From: Chloroflexota bacterium
GTDB taxonomy: Bacteria; Chloroflexota; Dehalococcoidia; Lucifugimonadales; Australimonadaceae
Direction: 5' to 3'
Assembly (NCBI GenBank): GCA_026713505.1
Contig: JAPOOH010000072.1
Location: 1 to 17,374 of the forward strand
Length of the DNA stretch: 17,374 nucleotides
The notes beneath the pieces are model-generated. The model had not been told where the DNA came from. It did not search any database and worked only from the letters and a program-made list of their open reading frames with translations. Made by a program: the position numbers and the translations under genes. Positions 6,941 through 11,618 of the stretch are shown one piece after another; position 1 is the first letter of the stretch; each line of letters starts with the position of its first letter.

Positions 6941-7957
6941 CTAGAGCGCGTTGCGAATCAGGAACCGGAACAGCAGGCCGGGGTTCACGACTTCCGCGCC
7001 GTAGATCGCCTCGCCCGCTGCGCGCCACCCGAAGAAGTCCTCCCACGTGTTGCTCGCGGTCTCGACGTGCACGACGCCGGTCTCGAACTCCACGTCCGGC
7101 GTGCGGAACGCGGCGGTGACGGCTGCGGGGTTGGTCACCATCAGGGGCAGGTAGTTCTTGCCGCCCACGGCCACCTTGTCGATCTCGTTGGTGACCACGA
7201 TCGGGATGCCCGCGATGGACGCCACGACGCCCGTGGGCTGCACGCCGTCCGAGCGGAAGAACTCGTCCACGAGGTTGTTGGACGGCTTGGCCGCATCGAC
7301 GTAGTTGTTGACCGCGGACCACAGGCTGTTGTGCATCAGCGCGTAGGGCGTGCGCTCGTCGTATGCCGGGTCGCCGAGCCGCCAGTAGTTGGAGGCGCGG
7401 TAGACGTGGCCCACGCGCCGCAGCGCGCGGATCACCATGCGCAGGGTCTCGACGTTGTCGTCGGTGCCGAGCGGCTCGCCGTTGTCGTCGATGGCCATCT
7501 GGTCACCGCCGAGGCGGTAGCCCGCGCTGTTCTCGCCGTCCTGCGCGTTCGGGATGCCAGCGAGCACGATCGAGCGCACGCGCCGGTCGGACTTCTGCGC
7601 CATCTTGTACGCCTGCTCACGCAGCGCGACGGGAAGCTGGTCCGCCGGACCTTCGAGCAGGTCGGGGTTGCGCCCATGCGCGACGTGCTGCGCGACGTAG
7701 CGCATGGTCAGGGTGTCCTGCGTCGCGGCGAGTTCCTGCGAGACGGGGAGCGACGGGTTGCGGATCGCGCCGGCGCGGTCCGTCTCAGCCGCATCGAAAG
7801 CCGACGCGATGCTCGTGGTGAGCTTGAGTTCGTAGGCGTTCTGCGCGTCGCCCTCGAAGCGGCGATTCGTCAGGAGCCGCCATACGAGGGCCGCCGCGTA
7901 GGCGTCCTTGATGGGGCCGAGGTACTTGTCGCGAAGCTGGGCAGTCGTCGGGGGCAT
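6941..7957 (-). CDS. Major capsid protein, HK97-fold type, 338 aa
   Basis: A 338-residue protein starting at ATG 7955-7957, with GGGAGA upstream. The second half carries typical coat-protein phrases: PYALMHNSLWSAVNNYVDAA, SDGVQPTGVVASIAGIPIVV followed by TNEIDKV, then NYLPLMVTNPAAVTAAF. The 'GxxxSIAGIPVVVTN' section is a familiar part of the HK97-type P domain. The N-terminal quarter (KLTTSIASAFDAAETDRAGA) would include the N-arm and spine helix. Immediately upstream is a scaffold-like gene, the usual partner. No protease gene is visible between them, so the scaffold may be removed without cleavage, as in P22. Confidence 0.8.
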   Translation of the reverse strand: MPPTTAQLRDKYLGPIKDAYAAALVWRLLTNRRFEGDAQNAYELKLTTSIASAFDAAETDRAGAIRNPSLPVSQELAATQDTLTMRYVAQHVAHGRNPDLLEGPADQLPVALREQAYKMAQKSDRRVRSIVLAGIPNAQDGENSAGYRLGGDQMAIDDNGEPLGTDDNVETLRMVIRALRRVGHVYRASNYWRLGDPAYDERTPYALMHNSLWSAVNNYVDAAKPSNNLVDEFFRSDGVQPTGVVASIAGIPIVVTNEIDKVAVGGKNYLPLMVTNPAAVTAAFRTPDVEFETGVVHVETASNTWEDFFGWRAAGEAIYGAEVVNPGLLFRFLIRNAL

Positions 7958-8003
7958 GAATCAGTCTCCCGGCGTAGTGGTTGTCTCTCGCTCCTAGAGC
8001 GTA

Positions 8004-8534
8004 CTACAGGCTCGTCTGGTTGTCGCCGAACTGCGGTGCGGCGGTCACCGGCACCCTGCCGTTCGTGGCGGGGTCCGGGTCGGTGCGGGTCCGCCCGGCG
8101 GGCGGGGGCTGGTTGGCGACGCCAGCCGCGGCGCGCTCGCCGGTGTAGACGAACGTGCCATCGGGAAGCTGCGCCACCTTGGCGAGCGCGTCCTCCACCT
8201 TCGTGTCCGCGGGGAGCGCGACGCCGATCAGCGCGCGAGCCCGGCCCTCTTCGGGGCCTACGGCGGGGGCCTGCTTGCCCTCGCCCTCGCCCTCGCCGGA
8301 CTTGCCCTCGCCCTCGCCGGTGCCCGTGAGGGCCTCGACCTGCTTCTGGAGTTCGGCGATCTGCGCGTTGAGTTCGTCGGCCTTGGTGGCGTCCGCCTTC
8401 GCCTTCTCGGCAGCCTCGGCCTCAGCCTTCGCGGTGGCCTCAGCGGCAGCCTTCGCGGCGTCGTCTTCGCCCGCCACGCTCTTCACTGCGGCGACGAGGG
8501 CCTCGCTCAGCTTCTCGATATCGATCTCAGCCAT
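8004..8534 (-). CDS. Capsid scaffolding protein, 176 aa
   Basis: Start is ATG 8532-8534 (MAEIDIEKLSEAL), eight bases after AAGGAG; a GTG at 8541-8543 would sit on top of that site, so I reject it. The ATG overlaps the preceding stop as TGATG. Residues about 30-72 are an Ala/Glu/Lys coiled coil (AAKAAAEATAKAEAEAAEKA and on), followed by a low-complexity GEGEGKSGEGEGEGK linker encoded by repeated CTCGCC units. The C-terminal half is less ordered. A coiled-coil acidic protein just before the capsid gene is the standard scaffold profile. Confidence 0.75.
   Translation of the reverse strand: MAEIDIEKLSEALVAAVKSVAGEDDAAKAAAEATAKAEAEAAEKAKADATKADELNAQIAELQKQVEALTGTGEGEGKSGEGEGEGKQAPAVGPEEGRARALIGVALPADTKVEDALAKVAQLPDGTFVYTGERAAAGVANQPPPAGRTRTDPDPATNGRVPVTAAPQFGDNQTSL
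8276..8321. repeat. Short CTCGCC tandem repeats inside the scaffold gene
   Basis: Repeated CTCGCC hexamers encode the Gly-Glu linker (GEGEGK, then GEGEGEGK) of the scaffold. Such simple repeats can change length by slippage; copies are in-frame 6-nt units, so each change would add or remove a Gly-Glu pair. Confidence 0.7.
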
Positions 8535-8914
8535 CAGGGCCACTCCTTGCCGAGCCGTTCCGCTTCGGCCTGCATGATAGCACGGTTGATCTGCATCGGG
8601 TCGTCACCCCCGCCGTCGCCCTGCTTCATCAGATCCAGCGCTACGCGGGACAGCGTGGAAGCGGCCTGTTGGCGAGTCGCGTCCTTCTCAGCCGTGAGCG
8701 CGAGCCGCCTCAGCACCAGCCGGGCGAGTTCGAGGTCCGAGATACTCTCGCCCGTAGCAGGGATGGCGATGGGCGGCGACGGGGGAGAGTCCGCACCCCC
8801 CCTGATGGGCGTCGGCTCGCGAGGCTTGCCCCGTGGGTGAGCAGCGCAGTAGAACGCGCTCGCCTTGGCAGGCGAATCGCAGTTGGGGAACTTGCAGTGG
8901 CGCTTCCTAGGCAT
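8534..8914 (-). CDS. Zinc-cluster protein, possible small terminase subunit, 126 aa
   Basis: Start ATG 8912-8914 gives MPRKRHCKFPNCDSPAKASA with a Cys-x4-Cys-x10-Cys-x2-His pattern (C7, C12, C23, H26) that could bind one zinc. A proline/glycine linker follows, then a helical C-terminal half (SDLELARLVLRRLALTAEKD, TLSRVALDLMKQ). It is the first gene of the structural block, where small terminases are usually found, and no other candidate for that role is visible. The helical part could be an oligomerisation region. No winged-helix motif is evident, so the terminase idea is positional. No Shine-Dalgarno precedes the ATG; see the leaderless-start element. Confidence 0.6.
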   Translation of the reverse strand: MPRKRHCKFPNCDSPAKASAFYCAAHPRGKPREPTPIRGGADSPPSPPIAIPATGESISDLELARLVLRRLALTAEKDATRQQAASTLSRVALDLMKQGDGGGDDPMQINRAIMQAEAERLGKEWP

Positions 8915-8927
8915 GGGGGAGAGTGTA
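8915..8927 (-). promoter_or_regulatory. Leaderless-type promoter element for the first structural gene
   Basis: On the minus strand TACACT (8922-8927) lies seven bases before the ATG at 8914 (TACACTCTCCCCCATG). There is no purine-rich ribosome binding site. A -10 element at this distance would start the RNA at or next to the ATG, as in leaderless genes of actinobacteria and Deinococcus. No good -35 hexamer at 17 nt is visible. TTGACG at 8954-8959 is 26 nt away and does not fit. Confidence 0.4.
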
Positions 8928-9024
8928 TCGCGTTCCCCCCGATATTCCCCCGTCGTCAATCCGACGATCCCCGTGGGAGCCCACCCGGCGACACCTACGG
9001 CGGTGCGCACTCCCGGAGACGGTT

Positions 9025-9037
9025 CTGCTGGCAGCAG
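9025..9037. repeat. 13-bp palindrome CTGCTGGCAGCAG
   Basis: A perfect inverted repeat with a single central base. Its size suits a dimeric regulator binding site, and it lies inside the untranslated region before the structural operon. It may also be chance; trinucleotide-like repeats are easy to find in GC-rich DNA. Confidence 0.3.
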
Positions 9038-9207
9038 CGCCGGGGCGTCTCTAGGCCCGCGGCGTGTGACTTGTATCCCGCCCGTCCGGCAGCACCGGAC
9101 GCGACAGCCTAGGGGCTGGCGGTGTGAGGCGGACCGGGCCTCGGAGGTGGAGCGTAGTTCCTGCCTTAGCGGCGAGGGCGCTCCGTAGACGGGTCGTCGC
9201 TGGCGGG

Positions 9208-9216
9208 AGTGTAGCA
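9208..9216 (-). promoter_or_regulatory. Candidate minus-strand extended -10 promoter (second copy)
   Basis: The minus strand reads TGCTACACT, an extended -10 box preceded by GTG. The same GTGTGCTACA phrase is repeated at 9295-9306 with TACAAT. The upstream -35 position falls inside the hairpin and is not recognisable. If active, it would send transcription towards the structural genes with a leader of about 290 nt. The plus strand here reads GTGT-AGC-ACAC, so the element could instead be an operator. Confidence 0.35.
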
Positions 9217-9218
9217 CA

Positions 9219-9250
9219 CAAAGAGCCCCGGCGTTTGAGGCCGGGGCTCA
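9219..9250 (-). terminator. Rho-independent terminator, minus-strand direction
   Basis: GAGCCCCGGC (9223-9232) pairs perfectly with GCCGGGGCTC (9240-9249) across a 7-base loop. On the minus strand the stem is followed by TTTGTGTG; on the plus strand no T-run follows. It therefore should stop leftward transcription, yet no leftward gene ends just before it. It probably ends a short transcript or attenuates the leftward promoter near 9300. Confidence 0.65.
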
Positions 9251-9288
9251 GTGCTCTCTAGTCAGCGACGACCCTGAGAGGAATCAGC
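9219..9288 (-). ncRNA. Candidate short RNA between a promoter and a terminator
   Basis: A minus-strand extended -10 (TGCTACAAT, 9295-9303) would start RNA near 9288, and the strong hairpin with its short T-run ends near 9219. The interval of about 70 nt has no ATG and no ribosome binding site, so it would be an untranslated RNA, or an attenuated leader if some polymerases read through. No known RNA family is recognised; this rests only on the promoter-terminator layout. Confidence 0.35.
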
Positions 9289-9294
9289 GAGGCC

Positions 9295-9303
9295 ATTGTA
9301 GCA
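9295..9303 (-). promoter_or_regulatory. Candidate minus-strand extended -10 promoter
   Basis: The minus strand reads TGCTACAAT, a good extended -10 box. At 17 nt upstream there is only CGCAAG; TTGCGC lies 20 nt away, inside the palindrome ACTTGCGCAAGT. Extended -10 promoters need little -35 match. A regulator on the palindrome would block this promoter. Confidence 0.4.
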
Positions 9304-9316
9304 CACGGGAAGCGGA

Positions 9317-9328
9317 ACTTGCGCAAGT
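9317..9328. promoter_or_regulatory. Candidate operator palindrome ACTTGCGCAAGT
   Basis: A perfect 12-bp palindrome lies between the leftward promoter near 9300 and the rightward promoter at 9398-9427, overlapping the -35 area of the former. A dimeric regulator, such as the ribbon-helix-helix or helix-turn-helix protein encoded just to the right, could bind it. The link to either protein is inference. Confidence 0.4.
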
Positions 9329-9350
9329 CGGCAAGCCCGCCAACCTCAAT

Positions 9351-9364
9351 CCGCCAAGTGGCGG
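9351..9364. repeat. Inverted repeat CCGCCA-AG-TGGCGG
   Basis: Six-base arms around a 2-base centre, 34 bp before the rightward -35 box. A second CCGCCAA half-site is at about 9339-9345. It could be an operator for the rightward promoter; as an RNA hairpin the loop would be too small. Confidence 0.3.
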
Positions 9365-9397
9365 GAAGGGAGTTCTAGAATCAGCGCGACACGGCGC

Positions 9398-9427
9398 TTG
9401 CATTGTGTCTCGCGGCCATGCTATACT
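9398..9427 (+). promoter_or_regulatory. Rightward sigma70-like promoter of the small-gene operon
   Basis: TTGCAT (9398-9403) and TATACT (9422-9427) are separated by 18 bp, and TG precedes the -10 at the extended position (TGCTATACT). RNA would start near 9434, giving a leader of about 27 nt before the first ATG. This is the best promoter in the window and is placed exactly ahead of the rightward genes. Confidence 0.75.
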
Positions 9428-9460
9428 GTCGGTAGACAGCGGCGACAAGGGAGGCATCGG

Positions 9461-9634
9461 ATGACCTATAGCGAGTGCAAGTACTGCGGATGGTGCGACG
9501 GCTGGACCGCTCAGGCGAACCCGTGGAACGCGGACACCGGCTCCTGTGAGGGCTGCGCGGCGAGCGTCCGGCGGGTCCGGGCTTACTCCGCGATCCGCGA
9601 GGCTGAGGGCATCCTGATGGAGTGTGCGGCATGA
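9461..9634 (+). CDS. Small zinc-ribbon-like protein, 57 aa
   Basis: First gene of the rightward operon, with GGGAGG nine bases before ATG 9461. The sequence starts MTYSECKYCGWCDGW and has a second cluster, CEGC, near residue 30. Two CxxC knuckles 20 residues apart can hold a zinc as in zinc ribbons, so binding to nucleic acid or protein is possible. The C-terminal part is a helix (RVRAYSAIREAEGILMEC). Its stop overlaps the next start as ATGA. It is too short to assign a family. GGAGGCATCG in its ribosome binding site recurs three more times downstream. Confidence 0.75.
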   Translation: MTYSECKYCGWCDGWTAQANPWNADTGSCEGCAASVRRVRAYSAIREAEGILMECAA

Positions 9635-9996
9635 ACAAGCGAGGCGCTGACCACAACCAGATCGGCGTGTGCGTTGACGACGCCACCTACGCCGCGATCC
9701 GCGGGCGGGCCGATGCGCTGGCCGTCAACGGCGAGCCTCGCTCCAGCGCGTCGATGGCGCGGGCGCTCATCATGACTGCGCTCGGACTCATCGACGAGAC
9801 GACGCCCACTGAGCACAGCAGCCGCAAGCCGGTGGACCGCCCCTGCACGAAGTGCGGGCTGGTGCTCCCCCGGTCCGCCTACGGCTGGCACCCGATCGGG
9901 AGCAACGACCCGCTCAGAAGCTCCGCGTGCAAGGAGTGTCTGGCGAGGGATCAGCGGGAGAGAAGGGCGGTGACGCGAAGACGCATTGGCCGGTGA
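9631..9996 (+). CDS. Ribbon-helix-helix / zinc-cluster fusion protein, 121 aa
   Basis: Start ATG 9631 overlaps the previous stop (ATGA). Residues about 10-53 (NQIGVCVDDATYAAIRGRAD, then SSASMARALIMTAL) look like a ribbon-helix-helix DNA-binding domain: a short strand followed by two helices, with Ser-rich turn and Arg as in CopG-type proteins. Residues 72-103 hold C72-x2-C75 and C100-x2-C103 (PCTKCGLVLPRSAYG, SACKECLARDQRE). This resembles the CxxCG...CxxC zinc cluster often found at the start of phage HNH nucleases, but no HNH motif is present. A DNA-binding regulator is the best guess. An upstream in-frame ATG at 9622 is less likely. Confidence 0.7.
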   Translation: MNKRGADHNQIGVCVDDATYAAIRGRADALAVNGEPRSSASMARALIMTALGLIDETTPTEHSSRKPVDRPCTKCGLVLPRSAYGWHPIGSNDPLRSSACKECLARDQRERRAVTRRRIGR

Positions 9997-10019
9997 ACAG
10001 CGACGAACAGGAGGACAGA

Positions 10020-10235
10020 ATGCTGAGTCAGGAACAAGCCCAACTGAGAGAGATTTACCGGGGGCCTCACCAGCCGATCGTGCGGGCGTGGGCGGTCCTG
10101 CGGGCCTTCGGCACACTCGGCGTGGGCCGCCCCCCGAAGGACCGGAACGCCCCGACCGCGCGGGAACTCGCCACCATGGCGAACGTCTCAGTGCGGACCA
10201 TCGAGCGGGCGCGGCGAGAGATCGTCGCGGCATGA
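10020..10235 (+). CDS. Small helix-turn-helix protein, 71 aa
   Basis: ATG 10020 follows AACAGGAGGACAGA, a very good ribosome binding site; the frame is open further upstream but without a comparable start. The C-terminal part, residues about 46-67 (TARELATMANVSVRTIERAR), is a clear helix-turn-helix: an Ala-containing first helix, a turn at ANVS, and a recognition helix with Arg residues. The N-terminal half (EIYRGPHQPIVRAWAVLRAF) looks like a supporting helix. It may control the divergent promoters. Its stop overlaps the next start in an ATGA arrangement. Confidence 0.75.
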   Translation: MLSQEQAQLREIYRGPHQPIVRAWAVLRAFGTLGVGRPPKDRNAPTARELATMANVSVRTIERARREIVAA

Positions 10236-10294
10236 CCTGCGACGGGACGTGCAAGCCGCCGTGCAAGGCGCGGCGTGAGAAGGAGGCATCGTGA
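10232..10294 (+). CDS. Very small cysteine-rich ORF, 20 aa
   Basis: ATG 10232 overlaps the previous stop (ATGA), and the TGA at 10292-10294 overlaps the next GTG (GTGA). The product is MTCDGTCKPPCKARREKEAS with cysteines at 3, 7 and 11. Its last residues EKEAS are shared with the next two genes because they come from a repeated DNA block. The overlaps on both sides suggest it is translated by coupling. Whether the peptide has a function or simply connects its neighbours is unknown. Confidence 0.5.
   Translation: MTCDGTCKPPCKARREKEAS
10277..10294 (+). repeat. Stop-start repeat module, copy 1 (18 bp)
   Basis: GAGAAGGAGGCATCGTGA. It encodes the last residues EKEAS plus stop of one gene, contains the GGAGG ribosome binding site of the next, and ends in the overlapping GTGA start/stop. 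Identical 18-bp copies are at 10453-10470 and 10542-10559. Confidence 0.85.
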
Positions 10295-10470
10295 CTACGT
10301 ATCTGGAGAGAGCACGATTGGATTTTCGGGGTCACACGCACCACCCTGTGGCGGTGATTCGTGAGGGCCAAGTCATCTCTGTCCTCTGCAAGGACTGCGG
10401 GGATGACATCTCGGATATCGAAGTGCTGCGTCTCCCGGAGGTCGAGCGGATTGAGAAGGAGGCATCGTGA
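10291..10470 (+). CDS. Small CxxC protein, 59 aa
   Basis: GTG 10291 is set by the repeat module, with GGAGG five bases upstream, and overlaps the previous stop. The product begins VTTYLERARLDFRGHTHHPV and continues with VLCKDCGDDI. A histidine cluster (GHTHH) and one CxxCG knuckle could together bind a metal. It ends VERIEKEAS from the repeat module. The middle reads like a folded beta-type domain (AVIREGQVISVLC). No family is recognised. It is flanked by overlapping genes on both sides, so it belongs to the operon. Confidence 0.65.
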   Translation: MTTYLERARLDFRGHTHHPVAVIREGQVISVLCKDCGDDISDIEVLRLPEVERIEKEAS

Positions 10471-10475
10471 GCACC
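10444..10475 (+). repeat. Stop-start repeat module, copy 2 (32-bp direct repeat)
   Basis: This copy matches the one at 10533-10564 over 32 bp: the 18-bp core, plus the preceding GAGCGGATT and the following GCACC. The match includes the coding sequence for ERIEKEAS, the ribosome binding site, the GTG start and the first codons of the next gene. Confidence 0.85.
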
Positions 10476-10559
10476 TGCGACGACGGCGGGGGCATCGACC
10501 CCCGCCGCATCGATGGGCTGATTCGCTGGCTGGAGCGGATTGAGAAGGAGGCATCGTGA
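10467..10559 (+). CDS. Very small ORF inside a repeat cassette, 30 aa
   Basis: GTG 10467 overlaps the previous stop and TGA 10557-10559 overlaps the next GTG. The product starts VSTCDDGGGIDPRRIDGLIR and ends WLERIEKEAS. It is bounded exactly by the two copies of the 32-bp direct repeat, so recombination between the copies would remove this gene and leave its neighbours intact. The short amphipathic helix (RRIDGLIRWLERIEKE) looks protein-like. Function unknown. Confidence 0.5.
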   Translation: MSTCDDGGGIDPRRIDGLIRWLERIEKEAS

Positions 10560-10564
10560 GCACC
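10533..10564 (+). repeat. Stop-start repeat module, copy 3 (32-bp direct repeat)
   Basis: Second member of the 32-bp direct repeat, 89 bp after the copy at 10444-10475. It supplies the ribosome binding site and the GTG start of the membrane protein gene. Confidence 0.85.
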
Positions 10565-11344
10565 AGAATCTTCAACATCGTGACGGCGTTCCTGTACGCC
10601 GTGCTGGCAGCGATGGTCATCCTGCTGGTGATGGCGATCGGCGCGGACGACGCCGAGGGCAATGAAGCAGTGGGCCAGCGCCTCTGCGACGTGGCGGCTG
10701 AGCGCCCCGTGCCGGGCGACGCGCTCACTCACTCGCAGCGGCGCGGCAACGACCGCATGGTGGCTGCTTGGACGGCTCCCACGCCGGGCTGCTACCGCAT
10801 CGAGCGCATCGACATGGTGGGCGACAAGAACGGCGGCAACCTTCGGGAAGAGGCTCAGGTGACCTACCTGTACGTCTCGGAGGCCCCGACGTTCGCCGCC
10901 TACAAGACGCGCTGGTTCAGCACTCGGACCATCACGCGGCTGTTCATCGACCCGCCCTCGGAGATCGACCACGTCCACGTCTGCGTCGCTGACGTGGCGA
11001 GCGAAGAGTTCGACGCTTCACTCCCGGCCAACTGGCGTGACGATCCAGCCGGACACGCCGCGGCGGTCGAGGCGAGGCGGCGGGATGCGCAGGAAGGCCG
11101 CGTAGACGGCTGGTGGGCACCGCGCAGCGCACCATCGGGCCACGTCAGCACGGTGAGCGTTCCGCACACCCGCGGCACGCACGTGAAGCTGGACCATCTT
11201 GACCACCACCACGAGTCCGACGCGCTCCCGCCGCTGTCGCTCGGCTTCCCGCACGCCCACGTGCTGTGGCCGGGCGAGTTGCTCCACGGGGAGACTGAGT
11301 GGGCGGACTGCCTCGCGCACGTGCGCCCAGCGCTCCACCCGTAG
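10556..11344 (+). CDS. Membrane-anchored protein of unknown function, 262 aa
   Basis: GTG 10556 is set by the repeat module. Residues about 7-29 (NIVTAFLYAVLAAMVILLVM) form one transmembrane helix with a basic residue (R4) before it, so the remaining 230 residues probably lie outside the cytoplasm. That part has few Cys, a WFSTRTITRLFIDPPSEIDH segment and a His-rich stretch near residue 215 (HVKLDHLDHHH). No lysozyme, amidase or spanin signature is visible. As the last gene of the rightward operon, 23 nt before a terminator, it could alter the host envelope (for example superinfection exclusion); that is a guess. The C-terminal 60 residues are less convincing as folded protein. Confidence 0.65.
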   Translation: MSTRIFNIVTAFLYAVLAAMVILLVMAIGADDAEGNEAVGQRLCDVAAERPVPGDALTHSQRRGNDRMVAAWTAPTPGCYRIERIDMVGDKNGGNLREEAQVTYLYVSEAPTFAAYKTRWFSTRTITRLFIDPPSEIDHVHVCVADVASEEFDASLPANWRDDPAGHAAAVEARRRDAQEGRVDGWWAPRSAPSGHVSTVSVPHTRGTHVKLDHLDHHHESDALPPLSLGFPHAHVLWPGELLHGETEWADCLAHVRPALHP

Positions 11345-11360
11345 CGCTCAGAGCCGACAA

Positions 11361-11397
11361 CGAGAAAGGCCGGGGGATCGCTCCCCCGGCCTCTTTC
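11361..11397. terminator. Bidirectional Rho-independent terminator
   Basis: AGGCCGGGGGA (11367-11377) pairs with TCCCCCGGCCT (11382-11392) around the loop TCGC. A-rich sequence before it (GAGAAA) and T-rich after it (CTCTTTC) give U-runs in both directions. It lies between two convergent genes and should end both the rightward operon and the leftward lysis/tail group. Confidence 0.85.
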
Positions 11398-11415
11398 GTC
11401 TCCCTCAGCGTGCTG

Positions 11416-11616
11416 CTACGGGGCCGTCGCCCCGTGCACGTAGGCCGTCAGCACCGCGCCCGCCGCGGCGATGATGCCCGCCACGGTGTCGGCGTCCACC
11501 GCCGTAGCTGCGGCGATGCCGTCGTCGAGGTTCAGCACCAGCGCACCCACCGCACCGGCGAACGTCGCCAGCGCCGGGCCGTGACGCTTCACCAGCTTGT
11601 TGATCTTGTCGCGCAT
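11416..11616 (-). CDS. Holin candidate, 66 aa
   Basis: A 66-residue protein that starts MRDKINKLVKRHGPAL, a strongly basic N-terminus, followed by two hydrophobic segments, residues about 14-30 (PALATFAGAVGALVLNL) and 43-60 (DTVAGIIAAAGAVLTAYV), with an Asp pair between. Size, charge and two helices fit a class II-type holin that would make membrane holes to time lysis. ATG 11614-11616 sits 2 nt after the preceding stop, with AAGGGA upstream. It ends the leftward group just before the terminator. No endolysin is next to it, so other small membrane roles remain possible. Confidence 0.6.
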   Translation of the reverse strand: MRDKINKLVKRHGPALATFAGAVGALVLNLDDGIAAATAVDADTVAGIIAAAGAVLTAYVHGATAP

Positions 11617-11618
11617 CC

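Larger units (their letters stand above)
8915..9460. other. Divergent control region without a convincing gene
   Basis: This stretch of about 546 nt separates the leftward and rightward operons. Frames on either strand lack ribosome binding sites and look like non-coding sequence. It holds candidate promoters in both directions, a strong hairpin with a T-run on the minus strand, and several inverted repeats that could be operators: CTGCTG-G-CAGCAG (9025-9037), GTCCGG...CCGGAC (9084-9100), GTGGG...CCCAC (8973-8984), ACTTGCGCAAGT (9317-9328) and CCGCCA-AG-TGGCGG (9351-9364). I see no integrase or attachment site here. Confidence 0.6.

Noticed and set aside
7067..8329. Plus-strand open frame of 420 codons opposite capsid and scaffold
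   Set aside because: It runs across two supported genes and their intergenic gap; composition is that of a shadow frame.
8669..9188. Plus-strand frames across the start of the zinc-cluster gene and the control region
   Set aside because: No ribosome binding site, low-complexity translation, and they overlap the supported minus gene.
8534..9217. Longer start for the zinc-cluster gene, up to 9217
   Set aside because: The extension crosses the hairpins and promoter-like elements, has low-complexity residues, and the Cys cluster begins just after the ATG at 8914.
9219..9250. tRNA or riboswitch at the strong hairpin
   Set aside because: A single 10-bp stem with T-run fits a terminator; no cloverleaf or multi-stem aptamer can be folded by eye.
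10277..10564. CRISPR-like array from the repeated 18-bp modules
   Set aside because: Spacings are irregular (176 and 89 bp), and the repeats coincide with gene ends and ribosome binding sites, so they are coding/regulatory modules.
9583..10728. Minus-strand open frame of 381 codons opposite the rightward small genes
   Set aside because: The opposite strand has a strong promoter, good ribosome binding sites, overlapping starts and zinc-ribbon and HTH-like proteins. The minus frame is Ser/Arg/Pro-rich with no motifs.
11018..11338. Minus-strand frame of 106 codons opposite the end of the membrane protein
   Set aside because: No ribosome binding site or domain; the plus-strand gene ends neatly 23 nt before the terminator.
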